Positions 12,907 to 13,005 of a DNA stretch of 13,005 nucleotides are shown here, piece by piece. The DNA is from CADDZP01 sp035948135. Lineage in GTDB: Bacteria > Actinomycetota > Acidimicrobiia > Acidimicrobiales > AC-14. Location: positions 1 to 13,005 of the forward strand of contig DASZJL010000181.1 of assembly GCA_035948135.1 (NCBI GenBank), given 5' to 3'. The translations under genes were made by a program, and so were the position numbers. The stretch's first letter is position 1. Each line of letters opens with the position of its first letter. The notes below the pieces were generated by a model. The model was not told the DNA's origin and made no database searches. It saw only the letters and a list, made by a program, of their open reading frames with translations.

Positions 12907-13005
12907 ATGAAGAAGACGGCGCTCTTGGCCGCGACGGTGCTGGCCGCCTTCGGGCTGGCCGCGGCGGGCGGCCCCACGCTGGAGTCGCCAACCGCTTCGG
13001 CGATT
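12907..13005 (+). CDS. Exported protein, N-terminal fragment
   Basis: Only 33 codons are visible before the window ends. The ATG at 12907 follows a very G-rich ribosome site. The start MKKTALLAATVLAAFGLAAA is a typical signal peptide: two lysines, a hydrophobic core, then small residues. The next visible residues, GGPTLESPTASAI, would be the beginning of the mature protein or the cleavage region. There is no cysteine after the core, so it does not look like a lipoprotein. The function cannot be judged. The gene is divergent from the kinase and seems to begin a new transcription unit. Confidence 0.65.
   Translation, partial: MKKTALLAATVLAAFGLAAAGGPTLESPTASAI

Noticed and set aside
1..13005. 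CRISPR array, tRNA, rRNA or insertion sequence
   Set aside because: No regularly spaced repeats, cloverleaf-like RNA, transposase motifs or terminal inverted repeats were seen on either strand.

Overview
The window is very GC-rich with strong G/C preference at third codon positions, frequent GTG starts and four-base start/stop overlaps. Two luciferase-like (LLM-class) flavin-dependent oxidoreductases of the type often bound to F420, many crotonase paralogues and LAxTG-type sorting signals all point to a high-GC actinobacterium. I would guess Acidimicrobiia or a mycobacterial relative; this is inference from gene content, not from a marker gene.

Layout. (1) 3-1132, plus strand: the 3' end of a MaoC/hot-dog acyl-CoA dehydratase, coupled by ATGA to a PaaG-like crotonase. 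(2) 1141-4909, minus strand: two small genes (a winged-helix-like 78 aa protein and an unrecognised 60 aa protein), then two tandem paralogous secreted LVIVD-repeat proteins, each with a signal peptide and a C-terminal LATTG anchor, joined by a GTGA overlap. (3) 4980-12202, plus strand: a close-packed catabolic operon of LLM oxidoreductase, acyl-CoA ligase, LLM oxidoreductase, three crotonases and a second short acyl-CoA ligase. All its junctions are overlaps or gaps of at most 8 bases, except one 73-base palindromic spacer at 8480-8552. (4) 12189-12695, minus strand: a stand-alone P-loop kinase whose 3' end overlaps the shortened last crotonase. (5) 12907-13005, plus strand: the start of an exported protein cut by the window edge.

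The plus-strand genes together look like CoA-dependent breakdown or modification of a carboxylic acid. The ligases make acyl-CoAs, the crotonases hydrate, isomerise or cleave them, and the LLM enzymes carry out flavin-dependent redox or oxygenation steps. No acyl-CoA dehydrogenase, thiolase or 3-hydroxyacyl-CoA dehydrogenase is present, and three of the four crotonases lack both canonical catalytic glutamates, so the substrate and exact chemistry cannot be read from the sequence. The surface-protein island sits between two plus-strand acyl-CoA gene blocks and has no obvious metabolic link to them. The most unusual items are the paired LAxTG-anchored LVIVD proteins, the His/His crotonase pair (one truncated), and the structured spacer inside the operon.
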